A stretch of DNA of 7,859 nt. Source: JBFWNZ01 sp050250795. Lineage in GTDB: Bacteria; Pseudomonadota; Alphaproteobacteria; UBA8366. The stretch is taken from the NCBI GenBank assembly GCA_050250795.1, contig JBFWNZ010000174.1, positions 1-7,859 on the forward strand, read 5' to 3'. A model generated the notes under the pieces. The model did not search any database, was not told where the DNA came from, and saw nothing but the letters and a program-made list of their open reading frames with translations. Position 1 is the stretch's first letter. Each line of letters begins with the position of its first letter. A program made the translations under genes and the position numbers. Positions 1 to 5,886 of this stretch are shown here, piece after piece.

Positions 1-305
1 TCGCAAAGCCCCTCGACACCGGCCTCGTCGAACGCCTCGCCCGCCACCACGAGGTCCTCATCACGGTCGAGGAAGGCTCCATGGGCGGCTTCGGCAGCTA
101 TGTGCTCGCCCATCTCGCCAACAACGACATCGGCATCGACGGCCTCAAGCTCCGTACCATGACGCTGCCCGACTGCTTCCAGGACCAGGACAAGCCCGAC
201 ACCATGTACGATCAGGCCGGCCTCAGCGCCCAGGCAATCGTCCAAACCGCCCTCAAGGCTTTGGGCGTCGCCCTGCCGCATCCCGCCGCCCAGGTCGCGG
301 AGTAA
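1..305 (+). CDS. dxs: 1-deoxy-D-xylulose-5-phosphate synthase, C-terminal end (partial)
   Basis: This is the last 100 codons (in frame from base 3) of DXS, the thiamine-diphosphate enzyme that condenses pyruvate and glyceraldehyde-3-phosphate in the first step of the non-mevalonate isoprenoid pathway in the cytoplasm. The visible part is the end of the transketolase C-terminal domain. It starts at AKPLD, followed by TVEEGSMGGFGS, which matches the TVEE-x-x-x-GG-x-GS stretch of the family, then the LPD segment (TLPDCFQDQ) and the closing YDQAGL helix region seen in DXS C-termini. The gene ends in TAA at 303-305. The N-terminal ThDP-binding part lies outside the window. A transketolase or pyruvate dehydrogenase E1-beta is less likely, because the LPD...AGL ending is typical of DXS. 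No strong terminator follows: a 4-bp stem (297-300/308-311) runs into five Ts at 314-318, which is weak. Confidence 0.93.
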   Translation, partial: AKPLDTGLVERLARHHEVLITVEEGSMGGFGSYVLAHLANNDIGIDGLKLRTMTLPDCFQDQDKPDTMYDQAGLSAQAIVQTALKALGVALPHPAAQVAE

Positions 306-368
306 GCCCGCCGTTTTTCCGTCGCAGCGGGCCCGGTTCCGGCGTGCGGCGAAAGGCTTGCAACCCCG

Positions 369-397
369 CTGACCGTCATGGCCGAAGCGTGTATAAC
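369..397 (+). promoter_or_regulatory. Probable sigma-70-type promoter for the MATE-tlyA unit
   Basis: A -35-like CTGACC at 369-374 (four of six to TTGACA) is followed by exactly 17 bases and a -10-like TATAAC at 392-397 (five of six to TATAAT). Transcription would start near 404, about 5 bases before the MATE ATG at 409. No Shine-Dalgarno sequence lies before that ATG (the bases are CCCGCGACCACC), which fits a leaderless or nearly leaderless message. An alternative -35, TTGCAA at 358-363, is too far from the -10 (28 bases). This is pattern matching only; the start site is inferred. Confidence 0.5.
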
Positions 398-408
398 CCG
401 CGACCACC

Positions 409-1806
409 ATGACACAAGCGGCCGCGATCCCCGCTGCGCCGGCTTCTGCCGCTCGCACGCTCTGGCTGCGCGAAGCCCGCGCCACGATTGCGCTCGCCAT
501 TCCCATTGCGCTCACCCTGCTGGCCGAAGCGGCACTGGTGACGACGGACGCGGCCTTCCTTGGCCGGCTCGGCGAGACGGCCCTTGCCGCCGCCGCGCTC
601 GCCTTCATGCCCTATTACGCCGCCTACATCGCCGGGATGGGCGTCGTCACCGCCACGGCCGGACTGATTGCCCAGGCGCTGGGCGCGCGCAAGCCCCGAA
701 CGGCACGGCGGGTGGTCCGTCAGGGGCTGTGGATTTCCCTGCTGCTTGGCTTTCCCATGGCAGCGGCGATGCTGGCCGCAGAACCGCTCTTGCTCGCGCT
801 CGAACAGCCGGCCATGGCTGCCGCGGGGGCGGCGCACTATCTCTGCGGCCTCGCCTGGGCTCTCCCGTTCTCCTTCGCCTTCGCCGTGTTGCGCAACTTC
901 GCAGCGGCCCTGGACCGGCCTCGGCTGGCGCTATGGATCATTCTCGCGGCGCTGCCTGCCAACGCGCTGCTCGACTACGCCCTGATCTTCGGCCATTTCG
1001 GGTTGCCGCGCCTGGAGATGCTCGGCGCCGGCATCGCGACCGCCATCGTCGAAGCCGTCATGTGCATCGCCATGGCGATTGCGGCAATGCGGGTGCAGCC
1101 GTTATCGCGCTTCCGTGTCCTGGGCCGGTTCTGGCGCCCCGACTGGGCGATCTTCCGCCGCATCTTCGCCATCGGCCTGCCCATCGCCGGCATCCTGGTC
1201 ATGGAGTTCGGCCTGTTTGCCGGTGCCGTCGTCATGCTGGGCTGGATGGGACCGACGGCCATCGCCGCACATCATATCGCGCTGCATTACGCCTCGATCA
1301 CCTTCCGCCTTGCCTGGGGTCTGGCGCAGGCAGCGACCGTGCGGGTCGGACACGCTTTCGGCCGCGGCGACGCCGACGGGGTGCGCCGGGCGGGTTGGAC
1401 GGCCCTCGCGCTCGGCGTGACGGTCATGTCGCTGCTGGGGCTCGGCATGTGGATATGGGCAGACACGCTGCCGGCCTTGTTCGCCGATGCCGAAGACGCC
1501 GCGAACGCGGAGTTGATGGCACTCGCCGCCACGCTGCTGACCATCGCCGCCGCCTTCCAGATGATGGATGGCGGCCAGGCCATCGGCGCCGGCGTGCTGC
1601 GCGGCCTGAACGACACGGCCTTGCCGATGGTCTATGGCTGCGCCGGCTACTGGCTTCTGGGCATTCCGGGCAGCTATCTCCTGGGCTTCCATACCGGCCT
1701 GGGTGCGGCCGGTGTATGGTGGGGGCTGGCGCTGGGGCTGGGGTTCGTCGCGACCGTCCATGCCATGCGCTTCCGATGGCTTACCCGGCGCGGGATTGCG
1801 GCATGA
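409..1806 (+). CDS. MATE-family multidrug/toxin efflux transporter (NorM/DinF-like)
   Basis: This 465-residue integral inner-membrane protein is expected to export cationic drugs, dyes or metabolites in exchange for H+ or Na+. The length and about twelve hydrophobic segments fit MATE transporters. Visible family marks are TTDAAFLGRLG at residues 45-55 (the N-lobe VDT-x-x-GRLG signature), PANALLDYALIFG at 183-195 followed by LGAGIATAI, GLPIA at 266-270, and the C-lobe stretch DGGQAIGAGVLRGLNDT at 387-403. Acidic residues that line the transport path in known MATE proteins have likely counterparts in D47, E276 and D387. The start at 409 is chosen because the conserved part begins about 25 residues later and a promoter sits just upstream; no ribosome binding site is visible. 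The last bases overlap tlyA by 4 (ATGA), so the two are probably co-transcribed and translationally coupled. The substrate cannot be told from sequence. Confidence 0.93.
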   Translation: MTQAAAIPAAPASAARTLWLREARATIALAIPIALTLLAEAALVTTDAAFLGRLGETALAAAALAFMPYYAAYIAGMGVVTATAGLIAQALGARKPRTARRVVRQGLWISLLLGFPMAAAMLAAEPLLLALEQPAMAAAGAAHYLCGLAWALPFSFAFAVLRNFAAALDRPRLALWIILAALPANALLDYALIFGHFGLPRLEMLGAGIATAIVEAVMCIAMAIAAMRVQPLSRFRVLGRFWRPDWAIFRRIFAIGLPIAGILVMEFGLFAGAVVMLGWMGPTAIAAHHIALHYASITFRLAWGLAQAATVRVGHAFGRGDADGVRRAGWTALALGVTVMSLLGLGMWIWADTLPALFADAEDAANAELMALAATLLTIAAAFQMMDGGQAIGAGVLRGLNDTALPMVYGCAGYWLLGIPGSYLLGFHTGLGAAGVWWGLALGLGFVATVHAMRFRWLTRRGIAA

Positions 1807-2537
1807 CCCGGCAGCGCATCGACCACATTCTCGTTGCCCGCGGCCTCGCCGAAAGCCGCACCCGCGCGCAGGCCCTGATCATGGCAGGCGCGGTATGGCT
1901 CGGCGAACGACGGATCGACAAGCCGGGGGACATGCTGCCCGCGGACGCGCCGGTCGAGTTGCGCGGGCGCGATCATCCGTGGGTTTCGCGGGGCGGCGTC
2001 AAGCTGGCGCACGGGCTGGCCCATTTCGCCGTCGACCCTGCCAACAGCATTTGCCTGGATGTCGGCGCATCCACCGGGGGCTTTACCCATGTGCTGCTGG
2101 CGAACGGAGCGGCGCGAGTCTACGCCGTCGATGTCGGCCGCGGCCAGCTCGACTGGTCGTTGCGTAACGATCCGCGCGTCGTCGTCCTGGAGGGGGTGAA
2201 CGCACGAACCCTCACCGCCGAGCAGATACCCGACCCCATCGACCTCGTCGTCACCGATGTCAGCTTCATCGGGCTGGAAAAGGCACTGCCGGCCGCTCTT
2301 GCCCTGGCGAAACCCGGCGCGGTCCTGATCGCATTGGTGAAGCCGCAGTTCCAGGCCGGCCGCGAGCATGTGGGCAAGGGCGGAATCGTGCGCGACCCGG
2401 CCGTCCACGACATGGTCTGCCGGCACGTCGCGGACTGGCTGGAAAGCACCGGCTGGCACGTCATCGGCCTGACCGGCAGTCCCATCGAAGGCGCGAAAGG
2501 AAACCGCGAATTTCTGATCGCGGCGCAGCGCGGCTAA
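1803..2537 (+). CDS. tlyA: TlyA-family rRNA (cytidine-2'-O)-methyltransferase
   Basis: This 244-residue protein has an N-terminal S4 RNA-binding domain (about residues 3-60, with SRTRAQALIMAGAVWL at 18-33) and a C-terminal FtsJ/RrmJ-like SAM methyltransferase domain. The SAM-binding motif I is LDVGASTGGFT at 85-95, followed by AVDVGRGQL at 108-116. The K-D-K-E tetrad known from M. tuberculosis TlyA (K69, D154, K182, E238, from memory) appears as K67 in SRGGVKL, D152 in TDVSF, K180 in LVKPQF and E236 in GNREFL, all at the same offset of two. Known TlyA proteins 2'-O-methylate C1920 of 23S rRNA; the longer type II form also modifies C1409 of 16S rRNA. The short C-terminus here fits type I, which is an inference. 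Members are often mislabelled hemolysin A. Its ATG overlaps the MATE stop as ATGA with only a weak ribosome binding site, suggesting coupling. Its TAA interlocks with the sppA stop on the other strand. Confidence 0.93.
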   Translation: MTRQRIDHILVARGLAESRTRAQALIMAGAVWLGERRIDKPGDMLPADAPVELRGRDHPWVSRGGVKLAHGLAHFAVDPANSICLDVGASTGGFTHVLLANGAARVYAVDVGRGQLDWSLRNDPRVVVLEGVNARTLTAEQIPDPIDLVVTDVSFIGLEKALPAALALAKPGAVLIALVKPQFQAGREHVGKGGIVRDPAVHDMVCRHVADWLESTGWHVIGLTGSPIEGAKGNREFLIAAQRG

Positions 2538-4297
2538 CCGGCGACGCGGAAACGCGGCAGTTCGAGCAGCCCCACCGGACGCCCCAGACGCATCAGGGTC
2601 CGGACCGTCTCCGGCAGTGCGGCCTGGCCGCCGAAGGTCGAGATCACATCCTGGATACGTCCTTCGCGCAGCGCCGCGAACAGCCGCTGCAGCGGCGATT
2701 CCGCGTCGGGCCATAAGCGCAAGTCCAATGGTGCGTCCGGCGCCAGACCCAGCGCGTCGCGCACCGCATCCTGGGCAGTTGCGAGCCCGCCCCATTCATC
2801 GACCAAGCCCTGCGCCCGCGCATCCGAGCCCAGCCAGACCCGGCCGCCTGCCGCCGCCTCGGTCGCCGCCGGGTCGAGCCCGCGCCCGGCGGCAACCTTG
2901 CCCGTGAAATCGGCGTAGATCGCATCGATCACCGCAGCGTAGCGGGCCCGCCCCTCTTCCGAGAAGCCCTGCACCATGCTGCCGAGCATCGCGTGCTTCC
3001 CCGCGCTGACCGAATCCCAATGCACGCCCAGCTTGGCCCACAGCTCGGCCGTGGCAGCGGTTCCGCCGACGACCCCGATAGAGCCCGTGACAGTCGCCGG
3101 CAGAGCCACGATCCGCCGCGCCGGTGCCGCCACGAAATACCCGCCGGACGCGGCATAGGCCCCCATGCTGACGATCACCGGCTTGCCGGCTTCCTCCGCC
3201 CGCTGCACCGAGCGCCAGACAAGGTCCGCAGCCGGATAATCGCCGCCGGGACTGTCGATGCGGAACAGGATCGCCGCGATGTCCTCGTCCGCCACCGCAT
3301 CGTCGATGGCCCGTGCCACGCCGCGCGCGTCGAAGGTCTCGCCGTCCGCCAGCGGCTCGCCATCGCCCATCACAATGCCGCCCGTGCCATAGATCAATGC
3401 TACGGCCGGACCCTGGGCCGGCGCCTCGTCATGAATACCGGCGAGATAATCCGAAACGGTCAGCCTCTCGCCCGCGCCGACCGCGGCGTCGGCAGCCGTT
3501 TCGAAAGCATCCGGATATCCCAGCTCGTCGATCAGGCCGGCAGACCGTGCGGCCGCGCCCAGATAAGGCGCACCGTCGATCAAAGCCCGGACCTGCACCG
3601 GATCGAGATGACGGGATGCAGCAACCCCGTCTGCGACCTGATCGACCCATCCGTCGGCCAGCCGCTGGAGATTGTGCCGGACCGGATCGCTGTACCCGCT
3701 GCGCGTGACGGTTTCGGCAAGTCCCTTGTACTCGCGCCGCTGCTCGACCTGGGGATCGATCCCGATGCGCTCCAGCGCTTCACCGAAGAAGGGCGCCTCG
3801 ATGGCGACCCCGCCGATTCCGACGAGGCCGGACGGCTGCATCCATACCCGGTTGAACGCGGAGGCAAGGTAATATTCGGCCGTGCCGTCGATCAGAGAAC
3901 CGAAGCCGTCCGCGTAAATCCAGGCCGGCTTTCCTGCGGCACGGAATGCCGCCACGGCCTCGCGCAGTTCCTGGGCCGCAGCGATATCGACCGGTGTGCC
4001 GCCGAGATAGGCGACCGCCCCCGCGACCCGTGGGTCCTTGGCCCCGTGCTGCAACGCCAGGACAGCCTCTCGCAAGACGACCGGCTGCACGCCGCCCAGT
4101 GCCCGCCACGGCTCATCGCCGCGGCCGTCGTCCACCCCGCCGGCCAGATCGATCTCGAGAGCGATCCGTTCCGGCAGAGCCTCGCGATGCTGCGCCAGCC
4201 GATCGACGACAACCGCGCCGGCCCCGATCGCAAGGACGGCCAGAACGCCGATACCCGCAAATATCCAGAAGAGGATGCGGAACAGGCTGCGCAGCAT
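2534..4297 (-). CDS. sppA: Signal peptide peptidase SppA, long (67K) type
   Basis: This 587-residue membrane-anchored serine protease of family S49 cleaves leftover signal peptides in the cytoplasmic membrane. A hydrophobic anchor spans about residues 7-31. Two tandem S49 domains follow, at about 95-255 and 295-510. The catalytic Ser/Lys dyad is split between them as in E. coli SppA (K209/S409, 618 residues): K191 in EYKGLAE and S384 in AASGGYF. Also seen are RIDSPGG at 346-352, VSMGAYAASGG at 376-386 and the TGSIGV strand at 404-409. The start is placed at 4297 because the protein then begins right before the anchor and GGAAGGAAA lies 8-10 bases upstream (complement of 4306-4314). An in-frame ATG at 4366 would add 23 basic residues and overlap the gene before it. 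It lies 22 bases downstream of the TTC38-like gene, probably in one operon. Its TAG stop overlaps the tlyA stop by 4 bases. Confidence 0.93.
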   Translation of the reverse strand: MLRSLFRILFWIFAGIGVLAVLAIGAGAVVVDRLAQHREALPERIALEIDLAGGVDDGRGDEPWRALGGVQPVVLREAVLALQHGAKDPRVAGAVAYLGGTPVDIAAAQELREAVAAFRAAGKPAWIYADGFGSLIDGTAEYYLASAFNRVWMQPSGLVGIGGVAIEAPFFGEALERIGIDPQVEQRREYKGLAETVTRSGYSDPVRHNLQRLADGWVDQVADGVAASRHLDPVQVRALIDGAPYLGAAARSAGLIDELGYPDAFETAADAAVGAGERLTVSDYLAGIHDEAPAQGPAVALIYGTGGIVMGDGEPLADGETFDARGVARAIDDAVADEDIAAILFRIDSPGGDYPAADLVWRSVQRAEEAGKPVIVSMGAYAASGGYFVAAPARRIVALPATVTGSIGVVGGTAATAELWAKLGVHWDSVSAGKHAMLGSMVQGFSEEGRARYAAVIDAIYADFTGKVAAGRGLDPAATEAAAGGRVWLGSDARAQGLVDEWGGLATAQDAVRDALGLAPDAPLDLRLWPDAESPLQRLFAALREGRIQDVISTFGGQAALPETVRTLMRLGRPVGLLELPRFRVAG

Positions 4298-4305
4298 CCG
4301 CGAGA

Positions 4306-4314
4306 TTTCCTTCC
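4306..4314 (-). promoter_or_regulatory. Ribosome binding site of sppA
   Basis: On the minus strand this reads GGAAGGAAA. Its AAGGA core ends 10 bases before the ATG at 4297. It lies in the 22-base gap after the upstream gene and decides the start codon in favour of 4297 over the in-frame ATG at 4366. Confidence 0.6.
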
Positions 4315-4319
4315 GTCGC

Positions 4320-5708
4320 TCAGGCCGCCAGACGCACTTTCGCCTCGGCACGGGCGCGCGCCGCACCCGATGCGTCGCCCAGTTGCGTCAAGGCATCCGC
4401 GGTCCGCCGCCACCCCCAGACATTGTTGGGATTGAGAGCCGTCCGCTCGGCCAGCAAGGCGCGAGCGAGCCGCGGCTGTCCCGCCTTCAAGGCCGCGTCG
4501 ATGAGCAGCCGGGCGAAGACGTCCCGCTGTGCATGACTGCCGCCGATCCGCACGATCTCGCGCCGGATCGGTTCCGCAAGCGCAACGGCTTTGGCATGGT
4601 CCCCCTTGCGGATGGCCACGATGGCTTCCGCCAGCGGCAGCCCCACCCGCGCGAAGATCGGCCCCTCGGTGGTGTCGGTCCGTGCCGCAGCGTCGCGCAT
4701 GGTTGCCAGCATGCTCGCGGCCTTCGCATCACGGCCGCCGGCGACCAATGCCATCAGATAGTGCATGTCGTGGAACACGAAAATGTGGTCGTCCGCCTTG
4801 GGCTCGCATTTGTCCGCCAGTTCCGTCCATCGGTCGCCGACATCGATGCCGTGCTGCTCGAAGCGGGTGAGCATCGCAATCGCGTTCGACATGTCGAGAT
4901 AGTCGTCGGTCTGATCGGCACGGATACGCGTGTCGTAAAGCTGGAGCGCCATGTCGTACTCGTCGCGCTCCAGATGGAACAAGGCTTTGTGCCACCAGGC
5001 ATGAAAGGCGAAGTTGTTGCAGTCGCCCCAGTTGCCCGTGAACCCGTCGAGCCAGCGCACGCCTTCGGCATGCCGGCCCTGCATCTCCATCACATGCGCG
5101 ACCGCATGCGTGGCCCAGATATCGTAGGGGTTGATCTCGACCGCCTCCCGGCCGGCCGCCTCGGCAGCCGCATAGTCGCCCGATTCCTCAAGCCCGAACG
5201 CCTTGTAGCCGACGACAAAGCCATAACCGGGCATTCCCCGGCTCCAATGCGGCAGGACGCGCAGGATCGAATCCCGCATGCCCTGGGAATCGCCCATGTA
5301 GAAATGCATGAAATGGGCGAGGCGCATGGCCAGCATATCGTGCGGCCAATCGAGCAAAACCGCCTCCCAGGCCCGGATGGCGCCGCGCATGTCGCCCTGG
5401 CACCATGAGGCCAGCGCATCTCGGTGCAATTTCTCGCGCGGGCTTGCACCATGCTTGGCAATCGCGGCATCGGCACCGTCCAGGGACTCCTTCGCCTTGC
5501 GGTCCAAGCCCGGTTTGCAGAACAGCTTCATGAAATTGCCGCGCATCAGAAACGCCATCGGCATCTCCGGATCGGCCGCGAACAGATCGCGCAACTGGTC
5601 CCCGGTCTCCTTGCGCAGCCCCAGATAGGACATGAGGGTCGTGTCGTACTGCTGTGCCGCCGCGTCGCTTGCCGCGGTCAGGTCCATGCCGAATTGGTCG
5701 GTCTTCAT
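4320..5708 (-). CDS. TTC38-like tetratricopeptide repeat protein
   Basis: This 462-residue, probably cytoplasmic protein has no signal peptide or membrane segment and is made of helical TPR-like repeats. Length and sequence match the TTC38 family (human TTC38 is about 469 residues). Family-like blocks are YGFVVGYKAFGLEESGDY at 162-179, NPYDIWATHAVAHVMEMQGR at 193-212, HAWWHKALFHLE at 236-247, HIFVFHDMHYLMA at 308-320 and GGSHAQRDVF at 389-398. Regularly placed histidines stand out: H201/H205, H236/H240/H245 and H313/H316. No biochemical activity is established for the family as far as I know, so none is claimed. The start is set at 5708, where AAGGGGGAAA (complement of 5716-5725) gives a good ribosome binding site; ATGs further upstream (5789, 5732, 5729) would add a poorly conserved basic leader. 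The gene is first in a likely two-gene operon with sppA. Confidence 0.85.
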   Translation of the reverse strand: MKTDQFGMDLTAASDAAAQQYDTTLMSYLGLRKETGDQLRDLFAADPEMPMAFLMRGNFMKLFCKPGLDRKAKESLDGADAAIAKHGASPREKLHRDALASWCQGDMRGAIRAWEAVLLDWPHDMLAMRLAHFMHFYMGDSQGMRDSILRVLPHWSRGMPGYGFVVGYKAFGLEESGDYAAAEAAGREAVEINPYDIWATHAVAHVMEMQGRHAEGVRWLDGFTGNWGDCNNFAFHAWWHKALFHLERDEYDMALQLYDTRIRADQTDDYLDMSNAIAMLTRFEQHGIDVGDRWTELADKCEPKADDHIFVFHDMHYLMALVAGGRDAKAASMLATMRDAAARTDTTEGPIFARVGLPLAEAIVAIRKGDHAKAVALAEPIRREIVRIGGSHAQRDVFARLLIDAALKAGQPRLARALLAERTALNPNNVWGWRRTADALTQLGDASGAARARAEAKVRLAA

Positions 5709-5762
5709 CGGCCTGTTTCCCCCTTGCATCATTATGTAGCGGGCAACGGTAGCCCCCGCCCC

Positions 5763-5794
5763 CCGACGCGGCAAGCCGAGCCGCCGCATGTCGG
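5763..5794. repeat. Imperfect inverted repeat (possible hairpin or operator)
   Basis: CCGACGCGGC at 5763-5772 pairs with GCCGC at 5783-5787 and GTCGG at 5790-5794, giving a 10-bp stem with a 2-base bulge (AT, 5788-5789) and a 10-base loop. It is in the divergent intergenic region. In such GC-rich DNA a stem like this can arise by chance, so its role is uncertain. Confidence 0.3.
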
Positions 5795-5823
5795 ACCATC
5801 GGTCGCAGCAAGGAGCCGGGCTG

Positions 5824-5845
5824 GACCGCCGCGCCGCAAGCGGTC
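5824..5845. repeat. Inverted repeat GACCGC-N10-GCGGTC, candidate operator
   Basis: Perfect 6-base half-sites at 5824-5829 and 5840-5845 are separated by 10 bases (5830-5839). Centre-to-centre spacing of 16 bases is in the range used by dimeric regulators. The dyad falls inside the weak plus-strand promoter candidate (TGGACC 5822-5827, CAATAT 5845-5850), where a bound protein would block transcription of the LLM-tauD unit. A second dyad, GACC-ATC-GGTC, lies at 5794-5804. No regulator gene is in the window. Confidence 0.35.
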
Positions 5846-5886
5846 AATATGTCCGGACAGGAAACGCCAGAACGCAAGGCCAGCCA

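Larger units (their letters stand above)
5709..5886. promoter_or_regulatory. Divergent promoter region between the TTC38-sppA and LLM-tauD units
   Basis: This 178-base gap must hold the promoters of both divergent units. On the minus strand a -10-like CATAAT (complement of 5731-5736, five of six) lies 22 bases before the TTC38-like start, but I see no good -35 for it. On the plus strand a weak pair is TGGACC (5822-5827), 17 bases, then CAATAT (5845-5850), before the LLM start at 5887. The centre carries several GACC/GGTC half-sites and the 8-base palindrome GTCCGGAC at 5851-5858. An AAGGAG at 5810-5815 is not followed by a usable start for a conserved protein. The promoter assignments are weak. 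Confidence 0.4.

Noticed and set aside
297..318. A terminator after dxs: short stem 297-300/308-311 and five Ts at 314-318.
   Set aside because: The stem is only 4 bp. A second pairing, GCCCGC 306-311 with GCGGGC 327-332, lacks a following T run. Both are too weak to annotate.
328..335. Eight-base palindrome CGGGCCCG between dxs and the MATE gene.
   Set aside because: An all-G/C palindrome of this size is expected by chance in DNA of this composition, and nothing else nearby supports a binding site.
378..1802. A long open frame upstream of and in frame with tlyA, running through the MATE gene from an ATG at 378.
   Set aside because: Its translation is rich in Arg, His, Gly and Ala without domain motifs, as expected for the off-frame of a GC-rich gene. 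The MATE frame has clear family motifs and the TlyA domain begins exactly at 1803.
1674..2795. A 373-codon minus-strand open frame opposite tlyA.
   Set aside because: It is the antisense shadow of tlyA and runs out of frame into the sppA 3' end, with an Arg/Gly/Ala-rich sequence and no domain.
2993..4435. A 480-codon open frame on the plus strand, antisense to sppA.
   Set aside because: The composition is that of a shadow frame (many Arg, Pro, Asp), with no recognisable domain or ribosome binding site. SppA on the other strand is unmistakable.
4038..5408. A 456-codon open frame on the plus strand, antisense to the TTC38-like gene.
   Set aside because: It is low in stop codons because of high GC only. 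It runs across the sppA/TTC38 boundary and has no family features.
5741..5755. GGGC-N7-GCCC hairpin upstream of the TTC38-like gene.
   Set aside because: The 4-bp stem is too short to support a call.
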